This document shows positions 9,259 through 16,990 of a stretch of DNA of 33,228 nucleotides, in pieces. A model generated the notes under the pieces. The model made no database searches, had not been told where the DNA came from, and worked only from the letters and a program-made list of their open reading frames with translations. The stretch comes from Bacteroidales bacterium (GTDB lineage Bacteria > Bacteroidota > Bacteroidia > Bacteroidales > JAFGHD01). The DNA lies in assembly GCA_016927695.1 (NCBI GenBank), contig JAFGME010000249.1, positions 1 to 33,228 on the forward strand, written 5' to 3'. Position 1 is the stretch's first letter. Each line of letters opens with the position of its first letter. The position numbers and the translations under genes were made by a program.

Positions 9259-9936
9259 ATGAAAGCACAGGTATTTTGTTTAATCTTTATTACGCTTCTT
9301 TTCGCATCATGCAGTGTGCCGGAGCAAACCACCTCTCCACCCACAAATAAAAACAATTATACCTGCTGGACCATCCGGACAGGGGTCAATACAGGGGGTT
9401 TTGTGGATAATCAGGAAACGGATGCTGTTTCAGGGGCCACGTATGCGGGTTATTCCTTTGGGTTACATCCTGAGATTTGTATTTCAGGAAAAACTATAGA
9501 AACGGGCATTGACCTGCATGAATACGGGCAAACCCTGACTTATAGCGATCCGGTGAACGAATTTATTGGCGAAAGGGCATTAACCTACCAGGAACTGAGG
9601 CTGCCGTTGACATACAACTTCCGCTTTTTCAAGAACCTTTCCAATTGTGATTTTTTTTATCTGAAAATAGGTCTTGCAACCGGTTATTTAATTCATAAAA
9701 ATGTGGATGAGGAAGGGCTATTGCCTGAATATGAAATGAAAAAATTCTCATTAGGTCCTACACTTGGTGTTTCATTTTCTCCGTTCAGGATATCCCCCGG
9801 ATTCACTATCGGTGGCTTTGTCGATCTGTATCGGGGATCAAAGGTTTACAAAGACTTTTACAACAATTCACGGGAAACCGGCAACACCTCCTGTTTAACA
9901 GCAGGACTTCTTCTGAAATTAGGGCCGGGTAAATAA
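9259..9936 (+). CDS. Outer-membrane beta-barrel-like lipoprotein, function unknown
   Basis: The 225-residue product begins with a lipoprotein signal: hydrophobic run then lipobox LFASC, so Cys18 should be the lipidated residue. After a Ser/Thr/Pro-rich linker, the rest alternates amphipathic strands (RTGVNTGGFV, YSFGLHPEICI, ELRLPLTYNFRF, FYLKIGLATGYLI, FSLGPTLGVSFSPF). The last strand is SCLTAGLLLKLG. This resembles small OmpW/PorT-like outer-membrane barrels, though a lipid anchor on a barrel is unusual. ATG 9259 is the only good start. Just upstream, TAATTTCG near 9218 is a weak -7-like element. The gene stands alone between a terminator and a convergent pseudogene. Confidence 0.6.
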   Translation: MKAQVFCLIFITLLFASCSVPEQTTSPPTNKNNYTCWTIRTGVNTGGFVDNQETDAVSGATYAGYSFGLHPEICISGKTIETGIDLHEYGQTLTYSDPVNEFIGERALTYQELRLPLTYNFRFFKNLSNCDFFYLKIGLATGYLIHKNVDEEGLLPEYEMKKFSLGPTLGVSFSPFRISPGFTIGGFVDLYRGSKVYKDFYNNSRETGNTSCLTAGLLLKLGPGK

Positions 9937-9963
9937 ATTGTTTGGCAATCATGGGTTTTGGGC

Positions 9964-10000
9964 AAAAAAAAACGCTGCAATGTGCATCCCCTGCAGCGTT
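9964..10000 (-). terminator. Intrinsic terminator on the minus strand
   Basis: AACGCTGCA (9971-9979) pairs with TGCAGCGTT (9992-10000). Read on the minus strand, the hairpin is followed by nine T (A-run 9964-9972). It lies just downstream of the minus-strand AraC/GyrI remnant and the 691-residue gene, and would end their transcription. On the plus strand it lacks a T-tract. Confidence 0.85.
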
Positions 10001-10022
10001 AATACATTTACACCATCCTGAT

Positions 10023-10475
10023 TCAGAGCGGCATTACCGGAATGCATATATCAACAATATGCTTTTTTCCGGATGCTCGTCAGCATTGTTGTAATACAAT
10101 TCGTAATGGGGGCGGTCATCGCACTGGTAACCGCTTCCGGGAAGCCAGTCGCGCAAGATCATGTTCCATGCATCGCCATACTGGTCTTCCGTGATCTCAA
10201 AATGAGCCACAGCATAGGTGCCTCCCTCGATCTTCATCCTTCCGATCTCTCCCTCCACCATGGTGTTTTCGGGGATAGTGATGCACGCGCTTGACTGAAG
10301 CTGCTTTTCGGCAGTGACATCGGGATCGTCGTGATAGACGGCCAGCAACCTTGTTTCAGGAAAAATGTGCAATGTCTGCCTGATCATCCAGGCAAAGGGG
10401 ATCTGCCAGATGTAGTTCAATGTAATCAATTACTTTATTTATCCCTGACAGATAAATCTTACGGTAGAATTCTTT
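10023..10475 (-). pseudogene. AraC-family regulator with GyrI-like domain, degraded
   Basis: Three pieces of one ancestral gene sit in different frames. The first runs from 10475 downward and reads KEFYRKIYLSGINKVIDYIE, continuing LHLADPLCLDDQADIAHFS, then TGA; this matches the start of an AraC helix-turn-helix domain. The second begins in another frame near FPETRLLAVYHDDPDVT and continues through a GyrI/SbmC-like ligand-binding domain (CITIPENTMVEGEIG, DWLPGSGYQCDDRPHYELY). Most of the HTH and the first part of GyrI are missing, so an out-of-frame deletion joined them near TTTTTCC. The third piece follows an A-run that appears one base short (six A at 10061-10066): the family-like ending KHIVDICIPVMPL and its TGA (10023-10025) lie in the next frame. 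No ATG precedes the HTH piece, which directly follows the stop of the upstream gene. A 131-residue ORF (TTG at 10429 to 10034) covers only the GyrI part. Confidence 0.85.
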
Positions 10476-12551
10476 TCAATGGGCTCCGCTGACCGACCTG
10501 ATGGTAATTTTATAAAGTTTGCTGCCGGCACTGGTTTGCACTGCAAACTGAGTGTAAGTGCTGTTGTAAGTAGATGCAGTTATGCCGGTTACAGATCCCT
10601 GGTAAAAGGTCTCAAGGTTTGTATAGCCGATCACACCGTTACCCCTTTGCTTCCAGGCTGCCCCTCTCAGGTACCCTGCCCCGATGTCATCATGAGGGTA
10701 ATTGCTGGTATAATCGACACTCAACCAGACTTCATAAGTGAAAGGGATGTTGTCACCACTGACAAACAAAGGGCCCGGCACCTGCACAGTCACGGCGCCT
10801 GAGGCGCTAAGGGTACCGCTATTCGAGTACACATATTCTGCATTTCCGTTGTGGTATCTTAGTTCGCCTGACTGATAAATACTCCCGTCCACTTCCAGTG
10901 CGTTTTGAACGTACAGGTCGCCGTTGCCGTTGGCATAATCCACTGATCCGCCTTCCCCAATTCTGACTTCATCGCCTGAAACCTGCAGCCTGCCTGCCGG
11001 GGAGAGGATGCCTATCCCGACGCTACCTGCAAAGGCAGCCATACCGCCCGACCGGATGATAAAAGGGGAGGTCGAATGAGTGATATCGTTGATTCTGAAC
11101 ACATCATCCGGCCAGGTGGTAATCTCTGTTTCCTGGGTGGTATTTTTCAGAAAGATGGAAACAAGACCGGAAGTGGATGATTCCACGGCAAGGCGACGGG
11201 TTCCGGCGCCAAAAAGGTGCATTTCGTAAACAGGGTTTTGGGTGCCTATCCCGACTTTGCCATTGGAATTGTAGTTGGTGCCATCTTTTGGAAGGAGAAT
11301 GATCCTGCCGCCAGGTGTGCTGCCGGCGCCACCTGACTGTGCTTCGAGGATGATGTCCTTTCCTGCTGCTCCGGTAGCTGCAATTCCTCCGTTAACATGA
11401 AAGATACCGCCGGGTTCAGTGATCCCGATGCCAACGGTACCATTGCCAAAGATGGAAACAATGGTGTCATTGGCTGATATCCGGTAAAGGTCGACTCCGT
11501 TCACACTCCAGTCGTTGTCGGCCACAGCGGAAGGATCTGTCCATGCTGCTTTTCCCGTTTCATCGGATACCATTACCCGCCCTGCCGCCTGGTTACCGTC
11601 AACCATTTTTATGGAACCGGCCACATGCAGCTTCTGGTCCGGATCAGAAACCCCGATACCGAGGTTACCGTTTCCTGAAAAGAAGAATTGTTCTGTCAGA
11701 CCTGTGCCCGGATTTGTGAATATCCTCAGACCATAGGAATTGCCTCCCCCGGGAACCCCGGCAACACGGGCCATATCAACCAATCCATTGAGCCTGGAAA
11801 ATCTGATTCCGGTGTATTCGCCCGAAGAGTTAATGTCATTGTCAATCCGGAGCAAATCTTCTGATTCTGTTGATGGACTATGGAGATAAAGCCTCTCCCC
11901 GGGAGAGTCGGATCCAATGCCCAGATTGCCGGCCGCAGTGAGCCTCATTTTCTCTGTAAGGTTCAGCGCTGCCCCGTCGATGGTACCAAAGGCAAGGTAA
12001 TTTCTGAACCCGACTTCACCGCCATAATAAATGTCGGTGAGCAAACCAAGCCTGGCGGAGTTGATGATGCCGCTTTCGATCACAAGGCCGGCATTCCCTG
12101 AAGAATTACCAATATGAAGGAGTTGCTGCGGTGCGGTGGTCCCGATGCCTACATTGCCGGTAACACCGGAATACATGTTGTTTCCTGAAATGGTCCAGTC
12201 GCCGTCGCTTCCGCCGCTGAAAAGTTTCCATTGGCTGCTGTCCCAGTAGTAGAAGTTATTGTCATCTGTTACATAAACCAGCAGGCCTGTTGCCGGGGAT
12301 GCAATGGCATTTCGTTGGGCAGCGGTCATGCGTGGAATGAGCATTCCTTTGTTCAATGAGCTTATATCCAGCATCGCCGAGGCATCCGGATCCGATTGGT
12401 CTGTGTTTATGCCAACCTGTGCGACACCGATAAAGGCTGTAAAAATGATCATCAGTACCACCATCAGTACCCGGGAATTGAGCAGCCATGGTCTCCTTCT
12501 CAGGAGCGCCTGCCGGTAATCGGTTATCCAGTGATTATGCAATAAATACAT
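10476..12551 (-). CDS. Secreted phage-fibre-like surface protein
   Basis: The 691-residue protein has a long basic N-region then a hydrophobic segment (LMVVLMIIFTAFIGVAQ) ending in a likely signal cleavage site. Residues about 46-115 carry a head module common in Bacteroidota secreted proteins: VGINT, SAMLDISSLNKGMLIPRMT, PATGLLVYVTD, WKLF. The body has many short motifs such as GNVGIGTTAPQQLLHIG, GNLGIGSDSPGERLYLH, GNLGIGVSDPDQKLHVAG and GKVGIGTQNPVYEMHLFG. These resemble trimeric tail-fibre or tailspike stalk repeats. The last ~130 residues form a distinct head or tip domain without an obvious chaperone cleavage motif. A trimeric fibre with a binding tip is inferred. ATG 12551 was chosen; an internal Met nearer the hydrophobic core is possible. 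A promoter lies 28-58 bases upstream. The stop codon abuts the AraC remnant. Confidence 0.75.
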   Translation of the reverse strand: MYLLHNHWITDYRQALLRRRPWLLNSRVLMVVLMIIFTAFIGVAQVGINTDQSDPDASAMLDISSLNKGMLIPRMTAAQRNAIASPATGLLVYVTDDNNFYYWDSSQWKLFSGGSDGDWTISGNNMYSGVTGNVGIGTTAPQQLLHIGNSSGNAGLVIESGIINSARLGLLTDIYYGGEVGFRNYLAFGTIDGAALNLTEKMRLTAAGNLGIGSDSPGERLYLHSPSTESEDLLRIDNDINSSGEYTGIRFSRLNGLVDMARVAGVPGGGNSYGLRIFTNPGTGLTEQFFFSGNGNLGIGVSDPDQKLHVAGSIKMVDGNQAAGRVMVSDETGKAAWTDPSAVADNDWSVNGVDLYRISANDTIVSIFGNGTVGIGITEPGGIFHVNGGIAATGAAGKDIILEAQSGGAGSTPGGRIILLPKDGTNYNSNGKVGIGTQNPVYEMHLFGAGTRRLAVESSTSGLVSIFLKNTTQETEITTWPDDVFRINDITHSTSPFIIRSGGMAAFAGSVGIGILSPAGRLQVSGDEVRIGEGGSVDYANGNGDLYVQNALEVDGSIYQSGELRYHNGNAEYVYSNSGTLSASGAVTVQVPGPLFVSGDNIPFTYEVWLSVDYTSNYPHDDIGAGYLRGAAWKQRGNGVIGYTNLETFYQGSVTGITASTYNSTYTQFAVQTSAGSKLYKITIRSVSGAH

Positions 12552-12578
12552 GGCGGTTGTTATTTGGGATTGAGCATA

Positions 12579-12609
12579 TAAAAGTAATTAATATCCGGGT
12601 AAAAAGCAA
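12579..12609 (-). promoter_or_regulatory. Promoter for the fibre-like gene
   Basis: On the minus strand, TTG (12609-12607), a 20-bp spacer and TACTTTTA (12586-12579) match the Bacteroidota pattern with one mismatch in the -7 element. It lies 28 bases upstream of ATG 12551. Confidence 0.55.
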
Positions 12610-12647
12610 GTGAATGTTTAATTACATAAGACAAAACAGATTGTTTT

Positions 12648-12671
12648 TCCCGACTTCGACGGTTTAATTTT
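12648..12671 (+). repeat. Left terminal inverted repeat of the IS
   Basis: TCCCGACTTCGACGGTTTAA at 12648-12667 continues as TTTT. It pairs with the right repeat with a single mismatch (C at 12659 against T on the complementary strand of the right copy). Confidence 0.85.
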
Positions 12672-12808
12672 TTCTGACCTGCAATAACTCACTAATATTA
12701 AGGGTTCATTTCTGAAAGAGCTTTGTAGTGCCTATTTAACATCTCTTATTGACTTCTTTTTGATATTTAATGTCGAAACCATTACTGTAAGTTTTTGACC
12801 TTTGGAGC

Positions 12809-13635
12809 ATGTTTTTTCGGATAAAGATATCGCCCAACTCGCCAAAGAAAGCTGTACAAATAGTGGAAAGCTTACGTGATGGCAACAGTAGTGGATTTAT
12901 CGGAAAATTTTGGCATCGAACTTTCACTTTCATCGGTAAACCGGATGATGGATCAGATAGACGAAAAAACCATATTTAATATTCAACAGCAGGCCTATCT
13001 GACAGCATGTGGCATTTTTAAACAGAAAATTAATGTATTGTTCTATGACTGCACAACCCTTTATTTCGAGTCCTTCACAGAAGATGAGCTCAAGGAAAAT
13101 GGTTACAGCAAAGACATGAAGTTCAATCAGCCACAGGTATTGCTGGCATTGCTTGTAACAGAACATGGACTTCCGATAGGGTATGATGTTTTTCCCGGGT
13201 CACAATACGAAGGACACACATTGGAAAAAGCGGTAAAAAAAATCGAAAAGGATTATCAGATAAACGATATTGTGTTTGTTGCAGACAGCGCCATGCTGAG
13301 TGAAGAGAATATGAAATTATTGGAAAGCATGGGCAAAAGATACATTGTGGGTGCCAGGCTGAAGACCATGTCAAAGAAGAATAAAAGCTCATATTGCCAT
13401 CTTCTTTATGGCTCTCACATGCACACGATACTTGTATTACAGAATAAAAACGGAATATATCCCGCTATCAGTATTGCAAATTCGCCAGAAGCTGTTGTCA
13501 GTAAAGATAATCATTCTCAAACATAAATAAAGCAGAATACGCAAAGGTATTCCTTCATCAATCAAGTAGGAGGTGAAGAATATCTATCACATCATGGGCA
13601 TGAAAATATCTGACATGCCTTTCAGAATCAACTAA
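12809..13635 (+). pseudogene. IS1634-type (IS4-superfamily DDE) transposase, internally deleted
   Basis: Three collinear fragments are visible. Frame A starts at ATG 12809 (MFFRIKISPNSPKKAVQIVE, then SLRDGN), the usual start of IS1634 transposases. A jump to another frame near 12883 gives VDLSENFGIELSLSSVNRMM and continues to about 13525. This part contains the first catalytic region (FYDCTTLYFESF) and the second (VFVADSAMLSEENM). After a stop at 13524-13526, a third frame reads IYHIMGMKISDMPFRIN and stops at 13633-13635, matching the usual C-terminal end. The intervening region with the catalytic Glu (the YREK/IEKAFR-like block) is missing. Intact members are roughly 500-560 residues. At least two internal deletions make this copy inactive, though intact copies elsewhere could still move the ends. 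Confidence 0.88.
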
Positions 13636-13701
13636 TCCCAACGCAATTAGAAAATGTAGTGCCTAAGGTAAATTGTATCCTCTTGTTTTTGTGTGTTTTA
13701 C

Positions 13702-13725
13702 AAAATTAAACCATCGAAGTCGGGA
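13702..13725 (-). repeat. Right terminal inverted repeat of the IS
   Basis: AAAATTAAACCATCGAAGTC at 13702-13721 plus GGGA. Its reverse complement matches the left end at 23 of 24 positions. Confidence 0.85.
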
Positions 13726-13878
13726 GGAGGCACCAACGTTCACCAGGCTGTTACCATCTGGGAACAACTCACGGGCAGAGCCGGTGACGCCCAGATAAAC
13801 ATTTCCCCCGACAAACCTTGCGGACTTACCATCAACATGGGTGGAGACGATGTAACCGGAGTGGCAATAGTCTATTAA
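13726..13878 (+). pseudogene. C-terminal remnant of a thiolase / acetyl-CoA acetyltransferase
   Basis: Directly after the IS right end the frame reads GGTNVHQAVTIWEQLTGRAG, then DAQINISPDKPCGLTINMGG and DDVTGVAIVY before a stop. This resembles the last ~50 residues of the thiolase-like acetyl-CoA acetyltransferases found in Bacteroidota (from memory, these end in a similar VTxxAIVY). Intact enzymes are about 390-420 residues. The body with the active-site Cys and His is absent, and nothing thiolase-like lies left of the IS. An ORF starting at 13693 inside the IS end runs through it, but that fusion is accidental. Confidence 0.75.
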
Positions 13879-13959
13879 GAGAAGAGACTAAATACTCATT
13901 CTCATAGGCGAACCGGATTTGGCGTTGTTTCCTTTGAGTTCATTCGCCTGATCCGGTTT

Positions 13960-15915
13960 CTAATGAGTTATCACCCTCGAAAGCTGATCGTTGATCTGAA
14001 TGCTGATGCGTTTCATCTCGCGAATCTTTTCCAAAATCATCAACTGAGCGTCTTCATTTTCAGTTCCCTGCAATTCTTTCTGGAGATTTTCAAGCTGCAT
14101 CAGCACCCTTTTTGATTTCAAACCCAGCACCTCGTTGACAACCAGCTCCCTCATCCTGTCCCACTCGGCGGAGGTCCGGATCCTCCGCCAGTCTTCCCAG
14201 TGGGGACTGATCTCATAGGGTGTATTCGTGATATCTGCCGAGGTCTTTGAAATAATTATGTCGGGATGATCCCTGAAGTATTCAAATGATGGTGGTTTTT
14301 TGTTTTCTTCAAGATAGTCGGTGAACAGCTTGAAAATTTTGACATAAACAGGATTTTTGATCATGATACCATCAGAAACAAGGTCATCAACGATAAAGGT
14401 GGCCACATTCACAGCAATCTTTTCCTTGTGCAGCCCCGACTCATCAGCGTTTTCAAAGAAAATGTCCCTGTCACCATAAAGAAGCATGATCCTGACAATA
14501 TCCTTTTCCTGATATTCGGTATCAGTGATGTCAATTTCCTGCTGCTGTTCAACGAGCGGGTCCCTGAATTCAGGAACATAAGTATCGCCCTCCGATTTGA
14601 TTAACTTTCTAAATTTCTCCCTGAGCCTTTTGTTGAGCTCATTGATCAGTGTTTGCTCGGCGACATCCATCTTTGCAGAACATTCCTTAATATACACCGA
14701 GCGTGTGATGGCATCGGGTATAAGGGCGATGCTCTGAACAATCTCCCTGATGACCGTAGCTTTCCTGACGGGATCGCCTCCCGATTCTTTGAGGAGAATC
14801 GCGGTTTTAAATTCCAGGAAATCCTTGCGTTCCTTATTGAGAAACTCCTCCACATCGCTAAGCCTGTTTTTCCTCACAAAGGAATCGGGGTCCTCCCCAT
14901 CGGGGAACATAACGATTTTGACATTCATCCCCTGTTCGAGGATCAGATCGATCCCTCTGAAAGAAGCCTTCAACCCCGCTTCGTCTCCATCGTACAGGAT
15001 GGTGATGGTGGGGGCGTACCTTCTGATCATACGGATCTGGTCCTGGGTAAGGGAGGTACCGGAAGATGCCACCACATTTCTGATCCCGGCCTGGTATAGT
15101 GAGATCACATCGGTGTATCCTTCCACGAGGTAGCAGTTTCCTGCAGATGCAATTTCACTCCTTGAAAAATAAAGACCGTACAGGACTTTACTTTTATTAT
15201 ATATCTCTGTTTCAGGAGAATTCACATACTTGGGCAGGTTTTGGCCGGAGGTGAGTATCCTTCCTCCAAACCCTATGACTCTGCCGGTGAGGTTGTGTAT
15301 CGGAAATATCACCCTCGCCCTGAACCGGTCATAGGTCCGGTTGTCTTTTTTTATCGAAAGCCCTGATTTGATAAGGATATCCTCATTGTAACCCTTCTCT
15401 CTGGCATGCAGGGTAAATCCTTCCCAGGCGGGCAAACAAAATCCGAGCTGAAACTTCTCAATCACAGAAGGCCTGAACTCCCTTTCTTTAAGATACGACA
15501 GCGCCAAAGCTTTACCGTCTTCTGTTTCGTGAAGTATCTTCACAAAATAATCGCGTGCAAACGCATGGACATTATAGAGAGACTCCAGCTCGCCGGCCTT
15601 TTCCGTATCTTCGGGTGCGGGCTCCTCTTCCTGAATGGGGATATTGTATTTTTTTGCCAGGTACCTGAGGGCTTCGGGGTAGGTGTAATGCTCATGCTCC
15701 ATGATAAAATTCACGGAATTGCCTGCCTTGCCACAGCCAAAACACTTGTAAATCCCTTTGGTGGCCGAAACACTGAAAGAGGGGGTTTTCTCATCATGAA
15801 AGGGGCATGACCCGACAAAATTGGAACCGCGTTTGCGCAATTGCACAAATTCACCCACCACTTCTTCTATCTGGGCAGTTTCGAGGATAAGCCTTATGGT
15901 ACTTTGCGGGATCAA
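13960..15915 (-). CDS. dnaG: DNA primase
   Basis: DnaG makes RNA primers for replication and is recruited by the replicative helicase. About 651 residues, normal for the family. The N-terminal CHC2 zinc-binding domain is intact (GSCPFHDEKTPSFSV with Cys and His, then IYKCFGCGKAGN with two Cys). It is followed by the catalytic core with a TOPRIM fold: YLVEGYTDVISLYQAG holds the EGYxD motif and TILYDGDEAGLKAS the DGDxAG motif. The C-terminal third fits a helicase-interaction domain. No ATG is available: the open frame begins with TTG at 15924, but TTG 15915 yields MIPQSTIRLI, which aligns with family starts, so it was chosen. TAACTTTG (15929-15922) resembles a -7 promoter element very close to the start. 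It is divergent from the CPBP gene (56 bp apart). Downstream, 13879-13959 holds overlapping inverted repeats but no classical terminator. Confidence 0.96.
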   Translation of the reverse strand: MIPQSTIRLILETAQIEEVVGEFVQLRKRGSNFVGSCPFHDEKTPSFSVSATKGIYKCFGCGKAGNSVNFIMEHEHYTYPEALRYLAKKYNIPIQEEEPAPEDTEKAGELESLYNVHAFARDYFVKILHETEDGKALALSYLKEREFRPSVIEKFQLGFCLPAWEGFTLHAREKGYNEDILIKSGLSIKKDNRTYDRFRARVIFPIHNLTGRVIGFGGRILTSGQNLPKYVNSPETEIYNKSKVLYGLYFSRSEIASAGNCYLVEGYTDVISLYQAGIRNVVASSGTSLTQDQIRMIRRYAPTITILYDGDEAGLKASFRGIDLILEQGMNVKIVMFPDGEDPDSFVRKNRLSDVEEFLNKERKDFLEFKTAILLKESGGDPVRKATVIREIVQSIALIPDAITRSVYIKECSAKMDVAEQTLINELNKRLREKFRKLIKSEGDTYVPEFRDPLVEQQQEIDITDTEYQEKDIVRIMLLYGDRDIFFENADESGLHKEKIAVNVATFIVDDLVSDGIMIKNPVYVKIFKLFTDYLEENKKPPSFEYFRDHPDIIISKTSADITNTPYEISPHWEDWRRIRTSAEWDRMRELVVNEVLGLKSKRVLMQLENLQKELQGTENEDAQLMILEKIREMKRISIQINDQLSRVITH

Positions 15916-15971
15916 TATCTTCAAAGTTAAAAAATCAGGTTAAAATTACTACTTTTAGCCACCGGATTTTG

Positions 15972-16928
15972 ATGGATATGCAGAATTTATTTCCAATGCT
16001 GAAAGATAAGCCTTTTTACTTCAGGCTGATTGTGCTGGGGCTGTTGATCCTGACAGGAATGCTCCTGTTTTCGGCAATTGCCATTTTGAGCCTTGTCCCC
16101 TTTCTGGGCTCCGGCTTTTTAGACCGGTTGCAGGATCTCAGCGATCTGGATGACACGCAAACGCTTCAAATTCTCAAATACCTCCAGGTGATGAACCAGG
16201 CAGGGCTTTTCATCGCCCCTTCCCTTGTGTTTGCCTGGCTGTACAACCGGCAGACAAGTACTTTTTTAGGCTCCGGCAGGATGCCCAAAGGATCGGTCCT
16301 TCTCTTTTCGGTCATGCTTACCGGCGCTATGATCCCTGCGATAAACCTGATGGTGGAATGGAATGAAAGCATACGGCTGCCCGAATTTTTCAGCGGAATG
16401 GAGCAGTGGATGGAAGAAAAGGAAGGCCAGGCCAACAATCTGACAGAAGCCTTCTTAAATACGGCAAGCTTTCAGGGTTTTCTGGTAAATTTCCTGATGA
16501 TTGGAGTGCTGGCGGCCTTGGGGGAGGAACTATTTTTCAGGGGGCTGCTCATCCGCATTTTGCTCGACCAAACCCCCAACAAACATTTTGCCGTGTGGAT
16601 AACCTCTTTCCTGTTCAGTGCGCTGCACCTTCAGTTTTATGGTTTCTTCCCGCGTATGCTGCTGGGGCTGGTTTTCGGATATGTTTTTGTATGGACGGAA
16701 AACCTGTGGTATCCCGTGGCCATGCATCTTGTATTCAACAGCATCACCGTTGTTGTGGCGTACCTGAATGCAAAGGGCTCCATTTCAACAGATGTTGAAT
16801 CATTCGGTTCCTTCAGCGAACCCTGGGTGATCATGGGGAGCGTTTTTATTTCAATATTTTTATTCCTGCTGATATACAGGAAAGGGATGAATAATAAAAA
16901 GCCACCGGTTTCGATTAAACCACGTTGA
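15972..16928 (+). CDS. CPBP-family intramembrane metalloprotease
   Basis: About 318 residues with roughly eight membrane segments. The conserved CPBP (CAAX protease and bacteriocin-processing) motifs are present: EELFFRGLLIR (EExxxR), then SFLFSALHLQFYGF (FxxxH), then YPVAMHLVFNS (HxxxN). Members of this family are intramembrane proteases or putative membrane-protein processors; substrates are mostly unknown. The last segment (FISIFLFLLIYRKG) ends in a short basic cytoplasmic tail. The frame opens with TTG 15969, but ATG 15972 follows at once and is preferred (ATG 15978 is also possible). TACTTTTA at 15950-15957 is a possible -7 element. The gene is convergent with the CNNM gene, 62 bp apart. 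Confidence 0.88.
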   Translation: MDMQNLFPMLKDKPFYFRLIVLGLLILTGMLLFSAIAILSLVPFLGSGFLDRLQDLSDLDDTQTLQILKYLQVMNQAGLFIAPSLVFAWLYNRQTSTFLGSGRMPKGSVLLFSVMLTGAMIPAINLMVEWNESIRLPEFFSGMEQWMEEKEGQANNLTEAFLNTASFQGFLVNFLMIGVLAALGEELFFRGLLIRILLDQTPNKHFAVWITSFLFSALHLQFYGFFPRMLLGLVFGYVFVWTENLWYPVAMHLVFNSITVVVAYLNAKGSISTDVESFGSFSEPWVIMGSVFISIFLFLLIYRKGMNNKKPPVSIKPR

Positions 16929-16990
16929 GAAAGCTTCACTCCGAGAAAGGTTATGGAAAGCTTTGGTTCCTCCCTCAACAGATGATTAAT

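Larger units (their letters stand above)
12648..13725 (+). mobile_element. Decayed IS1634-family insertion sequence
   Basis: The element is bounded by 24-bp terminal inverted repeats: 12648-12671 and the reverse complement of 13702-13725 agree at 23 of 24 positions. It is 1078 bp long, well short of the 1.5-2 kb usual for the family. Inside is a transposase in pieces. No target duplication is evident: the outer flanks (ATTGTTTT left, GGAGGCAC right) do not match. The right end abuts a thiolase remnant while the left flank is not thiolase-like, so a deletion next to the IS probably followed insertion. Confidence 0.85.

Noticed and set aside
10034-10429. A stand-alone 131-residue GyrI-like protein
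   Set aside because: It starts at a TTG directly after a stop, lacks the first part of the domain, and the real AraC start and C-terminus lie in other frames, so it is part of a pseudogene.
13903-13970. Overlapping inverted repeats (AACCGGAT / ATCCGGTT and AGGCGAA / TTCGCCT) between the thiolase remnant and dnaG
   Set aside because: The arms are not nested and there is no T-tract on either strand, so I do not call a terminator or an att site.
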